Assembly (NCBI RefSeq): GCF_030486405.1 | Contig: NZ_CP129613.1 | Location: 5,518,001-5,582,000 of the forward strand | Length of the DNA: 64,000 nucleotides | Reading direction: 5' to 3' | Source of the DNA: Mycolicibacterium sp. HK-90 | GTDB taxonomy: Bacteria; Actinomycetota; Actinomycetes; Mycobacteriales; Mycobacteriaceae | Part shown: in pieces, positions 33,690 to 41,719 of the stretch | Layout: every line of letters begins with the position of its first letter | Numbering within the stretch: the stretch's first letter is position 1 | Notes under the pieces: model-generated | Told to the model about the DNA's origin: nothing | Database searches by the model: none | Seen by the model: only the letters and a program-made list of their open reading frames with translations | Made by a program: the position numbers and the translations under genes

Positions 33690-35189
33690 ATGGGGGGTCC
33701 AACCGTCGCCCAGCTGCTTGCTCCGCTGGCCGAGGTCACCGACCGTGGCCTCTACCAAGAGGATTCGTTCGTCAGCTGGGCCGACCACATCGCCGCCGGG
33801 GCATGCCTGGCCGCGGCGCTGCGGGCACGGTTGGACCCCACCAAACCCCCGCATGTCGGGGCACTGCTGGGCAACACCACGTTCTTCTCCAGCCTGCTGG
33901 TGGCCGCGGGCCTGAGTGGGCTGGTGCCCGTCGGGCTCAACCAGACCCGTCGCGGCGAGGCCCTGGCCCGCGACATCGCCAAGGCCGACTGTCAGCTGGT
34001 GCTGGCCGATTCATCGGTCACCGTCCCGCCCGGCGTGGACTACATCGATGTCGAATCTGCCGACTGGGCAACCGAACTCGCCTCATATCGGGATACCCCG
34101 GTGACTTTCGCCGACCTGTCGGCCGACGACCTGTTCATGCTGATCTTCACCTCGGGTACCAGTGGCGACCCCAAGGCGGTGCGGGTCACCCACGACAAGG
34201 TGGCGTTTCCCGGCCGGATGCTGGCCGACCGGTTCGGGCTGGGTCCGGCCGACACCGTGTACCTGTCGATGCCGCTGTTCCATTCCAACGCGATCATGGC
34301 GGGCTGGGCCGTCGCCGCCGCGGCCGGAGCGTCGATCGCGTTGCGGCGCAAGTTCTCCGCCTCCGGTTTCATGCCCGACATCCGGCGCTATGGCGCCACC
34401 TACGCCAACTACGTCGGCAAGCCACTGTCCTACATCCTGGCCACCCCACCGGCGCCAGACGATACCGACAATCCATTGCGGATCCTTTACGGCAACGAAG
34501 GCGCCCCGCGGGATCTGGGCCGGTTCGCCGAGCGGTTCGGGGTCACCGTGGTCGACGGATTCGGTTCCAGCGAAGGCGGTGTGGCGATCGCCCGCACCCC
34601 CGACACCCCCGAAGGTGCCCTCGGCCCGCTCACCGACCAGGTGGCGATCGTCGACGTGGACACGGGCGAGCCCTGCCCGCCCGGGGTGGTCGGCGAGTTG
34701 GTGAACCCAACCGGCGCAGGATGGTTCCGCGGGTACTACAACGATGCCGAGGCCGAAGCGGACCGGATGGCCGGCGGCGTCTACCACACCGGCGATCTGG
34801 CTTACCTCGACGAAGACGGCTTCGCCCATTTCGCCGGGCGTCTCGGCGACTGGATGCGGGTCGACGGGGAGAATCTGGGAACCGCGCCGATCGAGCGAAT
34901 CCTGTTGCGTCATCCCGATGTCGCCGAGGCTGCGGTCTATCCCATCCCCGACCCCGCGGTGGGCGATCAGGTGATGGCCGCGCTGGTGTTGACGCCGGAC
35001 GCGACGTTCGACATCGACAAGTTCCGGCGGTTTCTGCACGAGCAACCCGATCTCGGCCCCAAGCAGTGGCCGTCATACGTGCGGGTCGGCACCACACTGC
35101 CGCGCACCGAGACGTTCAAGGTGATCAAGCGGCAGTTGTCGGCCGAGGGCACCGAGTGCGCCGACCCGGTGTGGCCGATCTCCCGCTGA
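33690..35189 (+). CDS. fadD17: Steroid acyl-CoA ligase FadD17
   Basis: 499-aa AMP-forming CoA ligase: P-loop FTSGTSGDPKAV (about 152-163), YGNEG and GFGSSEGG A5-type motif, YHTGDLAYLDEDGF, and a C-terminal TFKVIKRQL lysine region. Orthologue of Rv3506, reported to activate C24/C22-type sterol acids with shortened side chains. It starts 2 nt after the fadE27 stop, so fadE26-fadE27-fadD17 form one mRNA. Confidence 0.93.
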   Translation: MGGPTVAQLLAPLAEVTDRGLYQEDSFVSWADHIAAGACLAAALRARLDPTKPPHVGALLGNTTFFSSLLVAAGLSGLVPVGLNQTRRGEALARDIAKADCQLVLADSSVTVPPGVDYIDVESADWATELASYRDTPVTFADLSADDLFMLIFTSGTSGDPKAVRVTHDKVAFPGRMLADRFGLGPADTVYLSMPLFHSNAIMAGWAVAAAAGASIALRRKFSASGFMPDIRRYGATYANYVGKPLSYILATPPAPDDTDNPLRILYGNEGAPRDLGRFAERFGVTVVDGFGSSEGGVAIARTPDTPEGALGPLTDQVAIVDVDTGEPCPPGVVGELVNPTGAGWFRGYYNDAEAEADRMAGGVYHTGDLAYLDEDGFAHFAGRLGDWMRVDGENLGTAPIERILLRHPDVAEAAVYPIPDPAVGDQVMAALVLTPDATFDIDKFRRFLHEQPDLGPKQWPSYVRVGTTLPRTETFKVIKRQLSAEGTECADPVWPISR

Positions 35190-35299
35190 CTCGGGCCCAC
35201 CGCGTCCACCGCGCCGCGCTGACCACTACGCGTCGGATCGCTGCTCGATACTGACCGCAACCCGCCGCACAGGTGCCCGCGCGGCACCCGCTCCAGTCA

Positions 35300-35322
35300 T
35301 TTCGATACCATCGGCATCGAAA
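35300..35322. promoter_or_regulatory. Inverted repeat TTTCGAT-N9-ATCGAAA
   Basis: Perfect 7-bp arms at 35300-35306 and 35316-35322, directly upstream of the Shine-Dalgarno AGGAGG for the gene at 35338. Plausible operator for the TetR regulator encoded just beyond. Confidence 0.45.
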
Positions 35323-35337
35323 ATAGGAGGGCGCAGC

Positions 35338-36312
35338 ATGCACATCGCAATGACCGGCGGCACCGGCTACCTCGGGGCACACACCGTTCGGGGCCTGCTC
35401 GAAGCGGGCCACCGCATCCGACTACTGGTCGCCCCCGGCTGCGGTGGCGATGAGGTGATCGGCCGTCTCGCCACCCTCGGTGAGATGACGGTGCTCGAAG
35501 GCGACATCCGCGACGGTGACACCGTCGCGAAGCTGCTGTCGGGGTGCGACGCCCTGATCCATGCCGCGGGCATCGTCGGCACCGATCGTCGTCGCGAGCA
35601 GTTGATGTGGGAGATCAACGCGCACGCGACCGAGGCCGTACTGAACCGCGCCGTCGACGCCGGGCTCGACCCGATCGTCTCGGTCAGCAGCTACAGCTCG
35701 CTGTTCCCGCCGCCAAATGGGGTGATCTCCGCCGATACCCCGCCGGCGCCGGGTCGCAGCCCGTACGCCCAGACCAAGGCCTACGCCGATCGGGTGGCCC
35801 GCCGATTGCAGGAATCCGGTGCGCCCGTCGTGGTCACCTACCCGTCGAGTGTTGTCGGCCCGGCCTTCTTCACCGCCGCCGGAGTGACCGAGCGCGGGTG
35901 GGCCCCGATCGCGAAAGCCGCTGTGGCGCCGCGCATGCCGGGTGGAATGCAGATGGTCGACGTACGCGATGTCGCGCTGGTACACGAGCGGCTGATGGTC
36001 CCGGGACGCGGACCCAACCGATACGTCTGCGGCGGTGTGATGGTGTCGTTCAACGAGATGATCGACGTGCTGGAACAGGGCACCGGGCGCCGGATTCGAC
36101 GAATCCCGTTGTCGGCAAGCCTTTTCCGGGGCATCGGCTGGTGCTCGGACCTGCTCGGCGGGATACTCCCGCTCGGCGACGGGATCAGCTACGAAGCCGC
36201 GATGCTGCTCACCGCGGCCACCCCGACCGACGACAAGAGCACGCTCACCGACCTGGGTATCGACGCCTGGCGTTCGCCACAGGCCGCGATGCTGGCGTCA
36301 TTCGGCCGGTGA
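35338..36312 (+). CDS. NAD-dependent epimerase/dehydratase-type SDR
   Basis: 324-aa extended/atypical SDR: MTGGTGYLGAHTVRGLLEAGH at the N terminus, VSSYSSLFPP with YAQTKAYADRVAR giving a YxxxK-like motif, and TYPSSVVGP. Resembles nucleotide-sugar or 3-beta-hydroxysteroid-type reductases; the substrate is unknown. AGGAGG 7 nt from the ATG. Ends 15 nt inside the convergent TetR gene. Confidence 0.85.
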   Translation: MHIAMTGGTGYLGAHTVRGLLEAGHRIRLLVAPGCGGDEVIGRLATLGEMTVLEGDIRDGDTVAKLLSGCDALIHAAGIVGTDRRREQLMWEINAHATEAVLNRAVDAGLDPIVSVSSYSSLFPPPNGVISADTPPAPGRSPYAQTKAYADRVARRLQESGAPVVVTYPSSVVGPAFFTAAGVTERGWAPIAKAAVAPRMPGGMQMVDVRDVALVHERLMVPGRGPNRYVCGGVMVSFNEMIDVLEQGTGRRIRRIPLSASLFRGIGWCSDLLGGILPLGDGISYEAAMLLTAATPTDDKSTLTDLGIDAWRSPQAAMLASFGR

Positions 36313-36852
36313 GACGCCGAGGGCCCGGCTGAGCATTCCCGCCAGGCGCCGCTGCAGGTCGGGCGAATCGTCGTCGGTCGCCACCGTGGTGGTGAAAAGC
36401 GCCGCCCCGGCGGCCATCGCCAAGGCGGCCCTGGCGTCGGCCTCCGTCCCATAACCCCGGGCGGCGAACATCTCGATCGCCGGCCCACTGAACCCGTCCC
36501 ACAATGCCTTGCGCAACGCGTCGTTCTCGCGCAGCGCCAACAACAATCCGGGCACTGCCTCGCTCACGTCCGGGCGGCTGAACAGTTCGTGGCTGCCGCG
36601 CACCACCCAATCGATCCACCCGGCCAGGTCCGTGCCGGAGAACGGTGACATGTCCGGTGCCTCGCCGAGGATCGCGTGCAGCACCAGTTCGGCTTTCGAC
36701 GCCCAGCGCCGGTTCAGGCTGGACCGCCCGACCCCGGAACGGGCCGCGACCAGACGGACGCTCAGATCGTCCCAACCCACCTCGACCAGCAATTCACGGG
36801 TCACCGCGAGCACCCGCTCGTCGATCGACGCATCACGTGGTCGCCCGGCCAT
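36298..36852 (-). CDS. TetR/AcrR family regulator
   Basis: 184-aa repressor with an N-terminal helix-turn-helix (VRLVAARSGVGRSSLNRRWASKAELVLHAI, about 30-60) and a TetR C-terminal ligand domain. Start set at the ATG 36852; a TTG at 36864 is possible. Convergent with the epimerase-type gene (15-nt overlap), which is its most likely target. Ligand unknown. Confidence 0.87.
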   Translation of the reverse strand: MAGRPRDASIDERVLAVTRELLVEVGWDDLSVRLVAARSGVGRSSLNRRWASKAELVLHAILGEAPDMSPFSGTDLAGWIDWVVRGSHELFSRPDVSEAVPGLLLALRENDALRKALWDGFSGPAIEMFAARGYGTEADARAALAMAAGAALFTTTVATDDDSPDLQRRLAGMLSRALGVSPAE

Positions 36853-36895
36853 TCCCCGATTCAACCGTATCGACGGCGCGCGTAGCGTCGGGGAT

Positions 36896-37621
36896 GTGGG
36901 CTACCGCGAACTCGAACCGCCGCCACGATTGCGCGAGCTCGTGGAGTGCCGGTGGGTCCGCACCGGCCCGGCCGAACCCGGCCGGATTCTGCCCGACGGC
37001 TGCATGGACCTGATCGAGATGAACGACACGATCGTCGTCGCCGGCCCGGACACCTCGGCATTCATCGCCGCGGGGAGCCGGGATCCGGTGCAGGGGCTGC
37101 GGTTTCGGCCCGGCGTACTGCCGCGACTACTCGGCGTTCCGGCATCCGAACTGCGCAACACCCGGGCCGAGCTAAGCGACCTGCGCGCGATCGGCCGGCC
37201 CGGTTCGCTCGAAGAGCTCGTCGCCACGCTGGCGGCCGAGGCGCCGCGCACCGAGACCGCCCCATGGTCGCTGCCGATGCTCGCCGACGTGACGCGCCAA
37301 CTGGCGGCCGGACGATCGGTCGCCGCGACGGCGCGCCGGGCCGGGTGGTCGAACCGCACGCTGCAACGGCAGTGCGCGGCGGTGTACGGGTACGGACCGG
37401 CCAGCCTGCGTCGCATCCTCCGTTTCCGCCGGGCCGTCCGACTACTCGGCGCAGGTGCGGCCCCCAGCGTCGTCGCGGCGCAGGCCGGCTATGCCGATCA
37501 ACCCCACCTGCACCGCGAGATCCGCGCGTTGGCCGGGGTGGGAATACGCCAGCTGCGTCAGCCCTCCAGCGCCGCGAACAGGTCCACCGAAGTGCCATCG
37601 GGGTCTTCGACGGTCGCGTAG
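36896..37621 (+). CDS. AraC-family regulator with N-terminal DUF6597-like domain
   Basis: 241-aa protein: an N-terminal sensor-like domain with ELVECRWVRT and ILPDGCMDLIEM, then an AraC-type helix-turn-helix domain (about 150-228: VAATARRAGWSNRTLQRQCAAVYGYGPASLRRILRF). The true start is the GTG at 36896, 7 nt after TAGCGT; the longer open frame runs antisense through the TetR gene. Its 3' end overlaps the convergent VOC gene by 64 nt. A regulator-and-glyoxalase-like pair suggests a stress or ligand response. Confidence 0.85.
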   Translation: MGYRELEPPPRLRELVECRWVRTGPAEPGRILPDGCMDLIEMNDTIVVAGPDTSAFIAAGSRDPVQGLRFRPGVLPRLLGVPASELRNTRAELSDLRAIGRPGSLEELVATLAAEAPRTETAPWSLPMLADVTRQLAAGRSVAATARRAGWSNRTLQRQCAAVYGYGPASLRRILRFRRAVRLLGAGAAPSVVAAQAGYADQPHLHREIRALAGVGIRQLRQPSSAANRSTEVPSGSSTVA

Positions 37622-37953
37622 CGCTGGCCCCACGGCGCATCGAAGGGTTCCAGCGTCCCCGGATGTCCCGCGCCGGTGATCCGCTGATAGAGCGCGTCGA
37701 CGTCGGCCGGTGAGTCCAGCCCGAAGGCGAGCGCCACCCGCCCGGCTCCGGCCGGGGGCGTCCAGCCGGGGTGCATACCGGCGATCACCTCCTCGGTGTC
37801 GAATGCCAGCCGGTTTCCGCCCGGCAACGCCACCTCGACGTGCGGGCCGTCGGGCTCGGGCACCACCAGGCCGAGCAGTCGGTAGAAATCGAGGGATCGG
37901 GGCAGGTCCGCGGCGACGATCTCGATGACCGCCGAGTTCAGATTCAAGGCCAT
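37558..37953 (-). CDS. VOC (glyoxalase/dioxygenase-fold) protein
   Basis: 131-aa vicinal-oxygen-chelate protein of two beta-alpha-beta-beta-beta modules: VIEIVAADLPRSLDFYRLLGL and WGQRYATVEDPDGTSVDLFAAL. Small size and D/E residues agree with single-domain glyoxalase or antibiotic-resistance-like proteins; the metal ligands are incomplete, so enzymatic activity is uncertain. Convergent with the AraC-type gene. Confidence 0.85.
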   Translation of the reverse strand: MALNLNSAVIEIVAADLPRSLDFYRLLGLVVPEPDGPHVEVALPGGNRLAFDTEEVIAGMHPGWTPPAGAGRVALAFGLDSPADVDALYQRITGAGHPGTLEPFDAPWGQRYATVEDPDGTSVDLFAALEG

Positions 37954-38080
37954 ATCCCCAGGTTAGGGCGCTAGATGGGCCTCAGTCGTGAACAGATCGG
38001 ACAAGCTACGCCTTTGTCGGACTGCCGGTACCGAGTAGGTTGAGCCTGACTGTTAGTTACTTGCCAGTAGGGAGTCACCG

Positions 38081-39634
38081 ATGCCTGCTCCGTCCGCCGC
38101 CGACTTCGCCCGCCTGCGCGCGCTGGTCGCCATCGACGACGTCGAATCCCGGCAGTCCAAGCCGATCGACGAGGTCTTCACCGGCAAGGAGCTGACCACC
38201 ATCCCGGTCGGCACCGCCGCGGATGTGACGGCCGCCTTCGCCAAAGCGCGTGCCGCACAGGCGCAGTGGGCGAAGCGCCCGGTCAAGGAACGCGCCGCGG
38301 TGATCAAGCGGTTCGGCGCACTGCTGGCCGAGAATCGCGACTTCCTGATGGATGTGGCCCAGGCCGAAACGGGCAAGGCCCGCTCGGCCGCGCAGGAAGA
38401 GATCGTCGACATGATCTTGAACGCGGGCTACTACGCGCGTGAGGCGTCGCGACTGCTCTCCACGAAGCGGGTGCAGGGCCTGCTGCCGGGATTCGTCAAG
38501 ACCGTGGTCAACCACCACCCCAAGGGCGTCATCGGCGTCATCTCGCCGTGGAACTACCCGATGACCCTGTCGATCTCGGATTCCATCCCGGCCCTGCTGG
38601 CCGGCAATGCGGTGGTGGTCAAGCCGGACAGCCAGACCCCCTACTGCACGCTGGCCAATGCCGAACTGCTGTACCAGGCCGGGCTGCCGCGTGAGCTGTT
38701 CGCGGTCGTACCCGGGCCCGGCTCCGTGGTCGGCACCGCGATCGTCGAGAACTGCGACTACCTGATGTTCACCGGTTCCACGGCCACCGGCCGGGCCCTG
38801 GCCGAGCAGTGCGGCCGCCGGCTGATCGGCTTCTCCGCCGAGCTCGGTGGCAAGAACCCGATGATCGTCACCAAGGGTGCGAACCTGAAGGTGGCCGCCA
38901 AGGCCGCCACCCGCGCGTGCTTCTCCAACGCCGGCCAGCTGTGCATCTCGATCGAGCGGATCTATGTCGAGCGGGACGTCGCCGACGAGTTCACCGCCAA
39001 GTTCGCCGAGCAGGTGCGCAACATGAACCTGTCGGCGGCCTACGACTTCACCGCCGACATGGGCAGCCTGATCTCCGAAGATCAGATCAAGACCGTCTCC
39101 GGTCATGTCGACGATGCAAAAGCCAAGGGCGCCAAGGTAGTAGCCGGCGGCAATGCGCGTCCCGACATCGGTCCGCTGTTCTTCGAGCCGACCGTACTGA
39201 CCGGTGTCACCGACGAGATGGAATGCGCCCGCAACGAGACCTTCGGCCCGCTGGTGTCGATCTACCCGGTTGATTCCGTCGCCGAGGCCATCGAGAAGGC
39301 CAACGACACCGAGTACGGCCTGAACGCCAGCGTGTGGGCCGGGTCGAAGTCCGAGGGTGAGGCGATCGCCGCCCGGATCAACTCGGGCACGGTCAATGTC
39401 GACGAGGGCTATGCCCTGGCATTCGGCAGCACCGCGGCGCCGATGGGCGGCATGAAGGCCTCCGGTGTCGGACGCCGCCACGGCGCCGACGGCATCCTGA
39501 AGTACACCGAGTCACAGACCGTCTCCACGGCGCGGGTGATCAATCTCGATCCGCCGCTGGGGATCTCGCAGACGGTCTGGCAAAAGGCGCTCACCCCGAT
39601 GATCCGGGCGATGCAGAAGCTGCCCGGCCGCTAG
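38081..39634 (+). CDS. gabD2: Succinate-semialdehyde dehydrogenase GabD2
   Basis: 517-aa aldehyde dehydrogenase: SPWNYPMTLSISD (cofactor region), FTGSTATGR (about 231-239), the glutamate in FSAELGGKNP and the catalytic cysteine in FSNAGQLCIS. Very close in length and sequence to mycobacterial GabD2 (Rv1731), which oxidises succinate semialdehyde to succinate in the GABA/2-oxoglutarate bypass. AGGGAG 6 nt before the ATG. It stands alone between the VOC gene and a convergent methyltransferase. Confidence 0.92.
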   Translation: MPAPSAADFARLRALVAIDDVESRQSKPIDEVFTGKELTTIPVGTAADVTAAFAKARAAQAQWAKRPVKERAAVIKRFGALLAENRDFLMDVAQAETGKARSAAQEEIVDMILNAGYYAREASRLLSTKRVQGLLPGFVKTVVNHHPKGVIGVISPWNYPMTLSISDSIPALLAGNAVVVKPDSQTPYCTLANAELLYQAGLPRELFAVVPGPGSVVGTAIVENCDYLMFTGSTATGRALAEQCGRRLIGFSAELGGKNPMIVTKGANLKVAAKAATRACFSNAGQLCISIERIYVERDVADEFTAKFAEQVRNMNLSAAYDFTADMGSLISEDQIKTVSGHVDDAKAKGAKVVAGGNARPDIGPLFFEPTVLTGVTDEMECARNETFGPLVSIYPVDSVAEAIEKANDTEYGLNASVWAGSKSEGEAIAARINSGTVNVDEGYALAFGSTAAPMGGMKASGVGRRHGADGILKYTESQTVSTARVINLDPPLGISQTVWQKALTPMIRAMQKLPGR

Positions 39635-39640
39635 AGCCGA

Positions 39641-40507
39641 TCAACCGGGCCGCCGCGCGACGACCGCGAAGTTCAGCGGGATCCGGGGCGCCCCGGGGGG
39701 CAACTCCCAGCCCTGCGCGCAGGGCACCAGGGCCGGGAATGCCTGCCAGTCCATGTACGGCAACTCGGCGAACGCCTCGATGACGAGTCCGGCGTGCAGC
39801 AACACGGTGATGACTTCCGAGAGGTCATGGCGCCATTCGTGATTCCGCACATTGGCGATCTGACCGGCCGAGTTCTCGGTGTAAGTCCCGGCGTCGTCGT
39901 AGGTTCGGACTCCCCCACCATTGAGGTAGTCGTCGGTGATGTCCCACGGCTCGTAGTCCATGGCGCTCAGGATCGGATGATCGTCGCGGATCAGGAACAG
40001 CCCGCCCGGTTCGAGCAGGTCGTGGATCGACCGCGCCCAATTGGCGAGTTCCGGCAGCCACACGATGGTTCCGGTGCTGGTCACCACGGTCTCGAAGCGT
40101 CGCTGGATCAGCGTCGACGCGAACCGCGCATCGCCCACCACCCAGGTGATCTCGCGGCCGTCGGCCTCGGCGATCCGGGCCGCGTGCCGCAGCGAGTTGG
40201 GCGACAGATCGACGCCGTGCACGTCGCGGGCTCCCAACCGCGCCCAGGAGATGGTGTCGGTGCCGATGTGGCACTGCAGATGCAGCAGCGAGCGGTCCTT
40301 CACCCCGGTTCCGCCCAGATGCGGGGCAAGCACCTCGAGGTCGTTCCGCACCACCCGGGAGATTTCGGTGGGGTCGGCCAGAAACCCCGCCACGTCATAC
40401 ATCTGGGAACGGGCATGCACATCGGCCCGGTCGTCCCAATTGGCCCGGTTGGCTGCCAGCGCCTCCGCTTCCTGCTCCTGCTGATCAATACCCACGTCGG
40501 CGACCAT
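39641..40507 (-). CDS. SAM-dependent methyltransferase
   Basis: 288-aa class I methyltransferase: LLHLQCHIGTDTISWARLGARDVHGVDLSPNSL (SAM motif I, about 74-106) and LLEPGGLFLIRDDHP. Substrate unknown. It follows a long hairpin that separates it from the upstream fadD19 operon, so it is probably transcribed separately. The Shine-Dalgarno is weak. Convergent with gabD2 (6-nt gap). Confidence 0.85.
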   Translation of the reverse strand: MVADVGIDQQEQEAEALAANRANWDDRADVHARSQMYDVAGFLADPTEISRVVRNDLEVLAPHLGGTGVKDRSLLHLQCHIGTDTISWARLGARDVHGVDLSPNSLRHAARIAEADGREITWVVGDARFASTLIQRRFETVVTSTGTIVWLPELANWARSIHDLLEPGGLFLIRDDHPILSAMDYEPWDITDDYLNGGGVRTYDDAGTYTENSAGQIANVRNHEWRHDLSEVITVLLHAGLVIEAFAELPYMDWQAFPALVPCAQGWELPPGAPRIPLNFAVVARRPG

Positions 40508-40522
40508 ACCGACCCGAACGAG

Positions 40523-40582
40523 ATCGAGCCTGCGTCCAGTCCGCGAAATCGTGCGATGTCGCGGCAGAAACGCAGGCTCGAT
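40523..40582 (-). terminator. 60-nt cruciform hairpin after the fadD19 operon
   Basis: ATCGAGCCTGCGT (40523-40535) pairs perfectly with ACGCAGGCTCGAT (40570-40582), and an inner stem CCGCGA/TCGCGG (40541-40546 / 40559-40564) extends it. It lies 15 nt past the stop at 40598, so it is a probable terminator of the minus-strand fadD19 unit. Confidence 0.65.
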
Positions 40583-40597
40583 GAGCGATGCGCAGAC

Positions 40598-41719
40598 TCA
40601 GCTTTCGGCGATACCGTCCAGGCGCCTGGTGGCGGCCTCGAAACCCGAGACCAGTTCACCGATGATGTCGGCGACCGGGCGGATCTCGTTCATCCGGCCC
40701 ACGATCTGACCGACCGGCATGGACACGGTGTCGGGGTTGTCCGACTCGTTCATCCGCTGATGGGCCTCGCTGACCAGGATGTTCTGCAGCGGCATCGGCA
40801 GCGGCTCGGGCGCGTCCGGGGCATCCCAGGCGTCGGTCCACTTGGTCTTGAGCAGCCGGGCCGGCTTGCCGGTGTAGATCTTGCGGCGCACGGTGTCGGC
40901 GGTGGTCGCCTTGAGCAGCGCCTCCTGGATCGTGGAGGTGCCGCCGGGCAGCCGATGCCCCAGGTCGTACTCGGCCGAGGTCAGGAAGGCCGAGCCCATC
41001 CACACACCCGAGGCTCCGAGGGCCAGCGCGGCCGCTACCTGCTTGCCGGTGCCGATACCGCCGGCGGCCAGCACCGGGGCCTTACCGTCAAGGGCGTCAA
41101 CGATTTCCGGCCACAGCACCATGGAGCCGATCTCTCCGGTGTGGCCACCGGCCTCGTGCCCCTGAGCAACGACGATGTCGACGCCGTTCTCGACGTGGCG
41201 CAGCGCATGCTTGGCGCTGCCGGCCAGTGCGGCCACCGGGACACCCGCGGCGTGGGCCTGCTCGATGACGTCGACCGGCGGGGAACCCAGGGCGTTGGCG
41301 ATCAGCTTGATCGGGTGCTTGAGTGCGACCTCGACGTGGCTGCGGGCCACCGAGTGCAGCCAGCCCAGCACGCCCTCGTTGCGCTCCTCATCCGCCGGGA
41401 GCGGCGGAACACCCAGATCGGCAAGGGTTTTCGCGACGAAGTCGCGGTGACTCTGCGGGATCAGCTTGTTGATGTCGACGGCCGTGCCCTCGGTGGGGAT
41501 CTTGGCCGGCATCACCACGTCGACGCCGTAGGGCTTGCCGTCGGTGTTGGCGTCCATCCACTGCAGGACCTCTTCGAGGTCGTCGGCGTCATTGAACCGC
41601 ACGCAGCCCAGCACGCCCAGGCCGCCGGCCTTGCTGACCGCGGCGGCCACTTTCTCCGACGGGGTGAAGACGAAGATCGGGTATTCGATCCCGAATCTTT
41701 CGCAGAGATCAGTCTTCAT
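40598..41719 (-). CDS. Nitronate monooxygenase/2-nitropropane dioxygenase-like flavoprotein
   Basis: 373-aa FMN-dependent TIM-barrel protein. FMN-phosphate site AAGGIGTGKQVAAALALGASGVWMGSAFL (about 213-241) and the histidine region VAQGHEAGGHTGEIG (about 184-198) are present. Its ATG overlaps the fadD19 stop by ATGA, so both are made together and under the same KstR site. The steroid-gene relative IpdC (Rv3553) acts as a ring-D CoA reductase; whether this one does is not known. Not recalled at this place in M. tuberculosis. Confidence 0.88.
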   Translation of the reverse strand: MKTDLCERFGIEYPIFVFTPSEKVAAAVSKAGGLGVLGCVRFNDADDLEEVLQWMDANTDGKPYGVDVVMPAKIPTEGTAVDINKLIPQSHRDFVAKTLADLGVPPLPADEERNEGVLGWLHSVARSHVEVALKHPIKLIANALGSPPVDVIEQAHAAGVPVAALAGSAKHALRHVENGVDIVVAQGHEAGGHTGEIGSMVLWPEIVDALDGKAPVLAAGGIGTGKQVAAALALGASGVWMGSAFLTSAEYDLGHRLPGGTSTIQEALLKATTADTVRRKIYTGKPARLLKTKWTDAWDAPDAPEPLPMPLQNILVSEAHQRMNESDNPDTVSMPVGQIVGRMNEIRPVADIIGELVSGFEAATRRLDGIAES

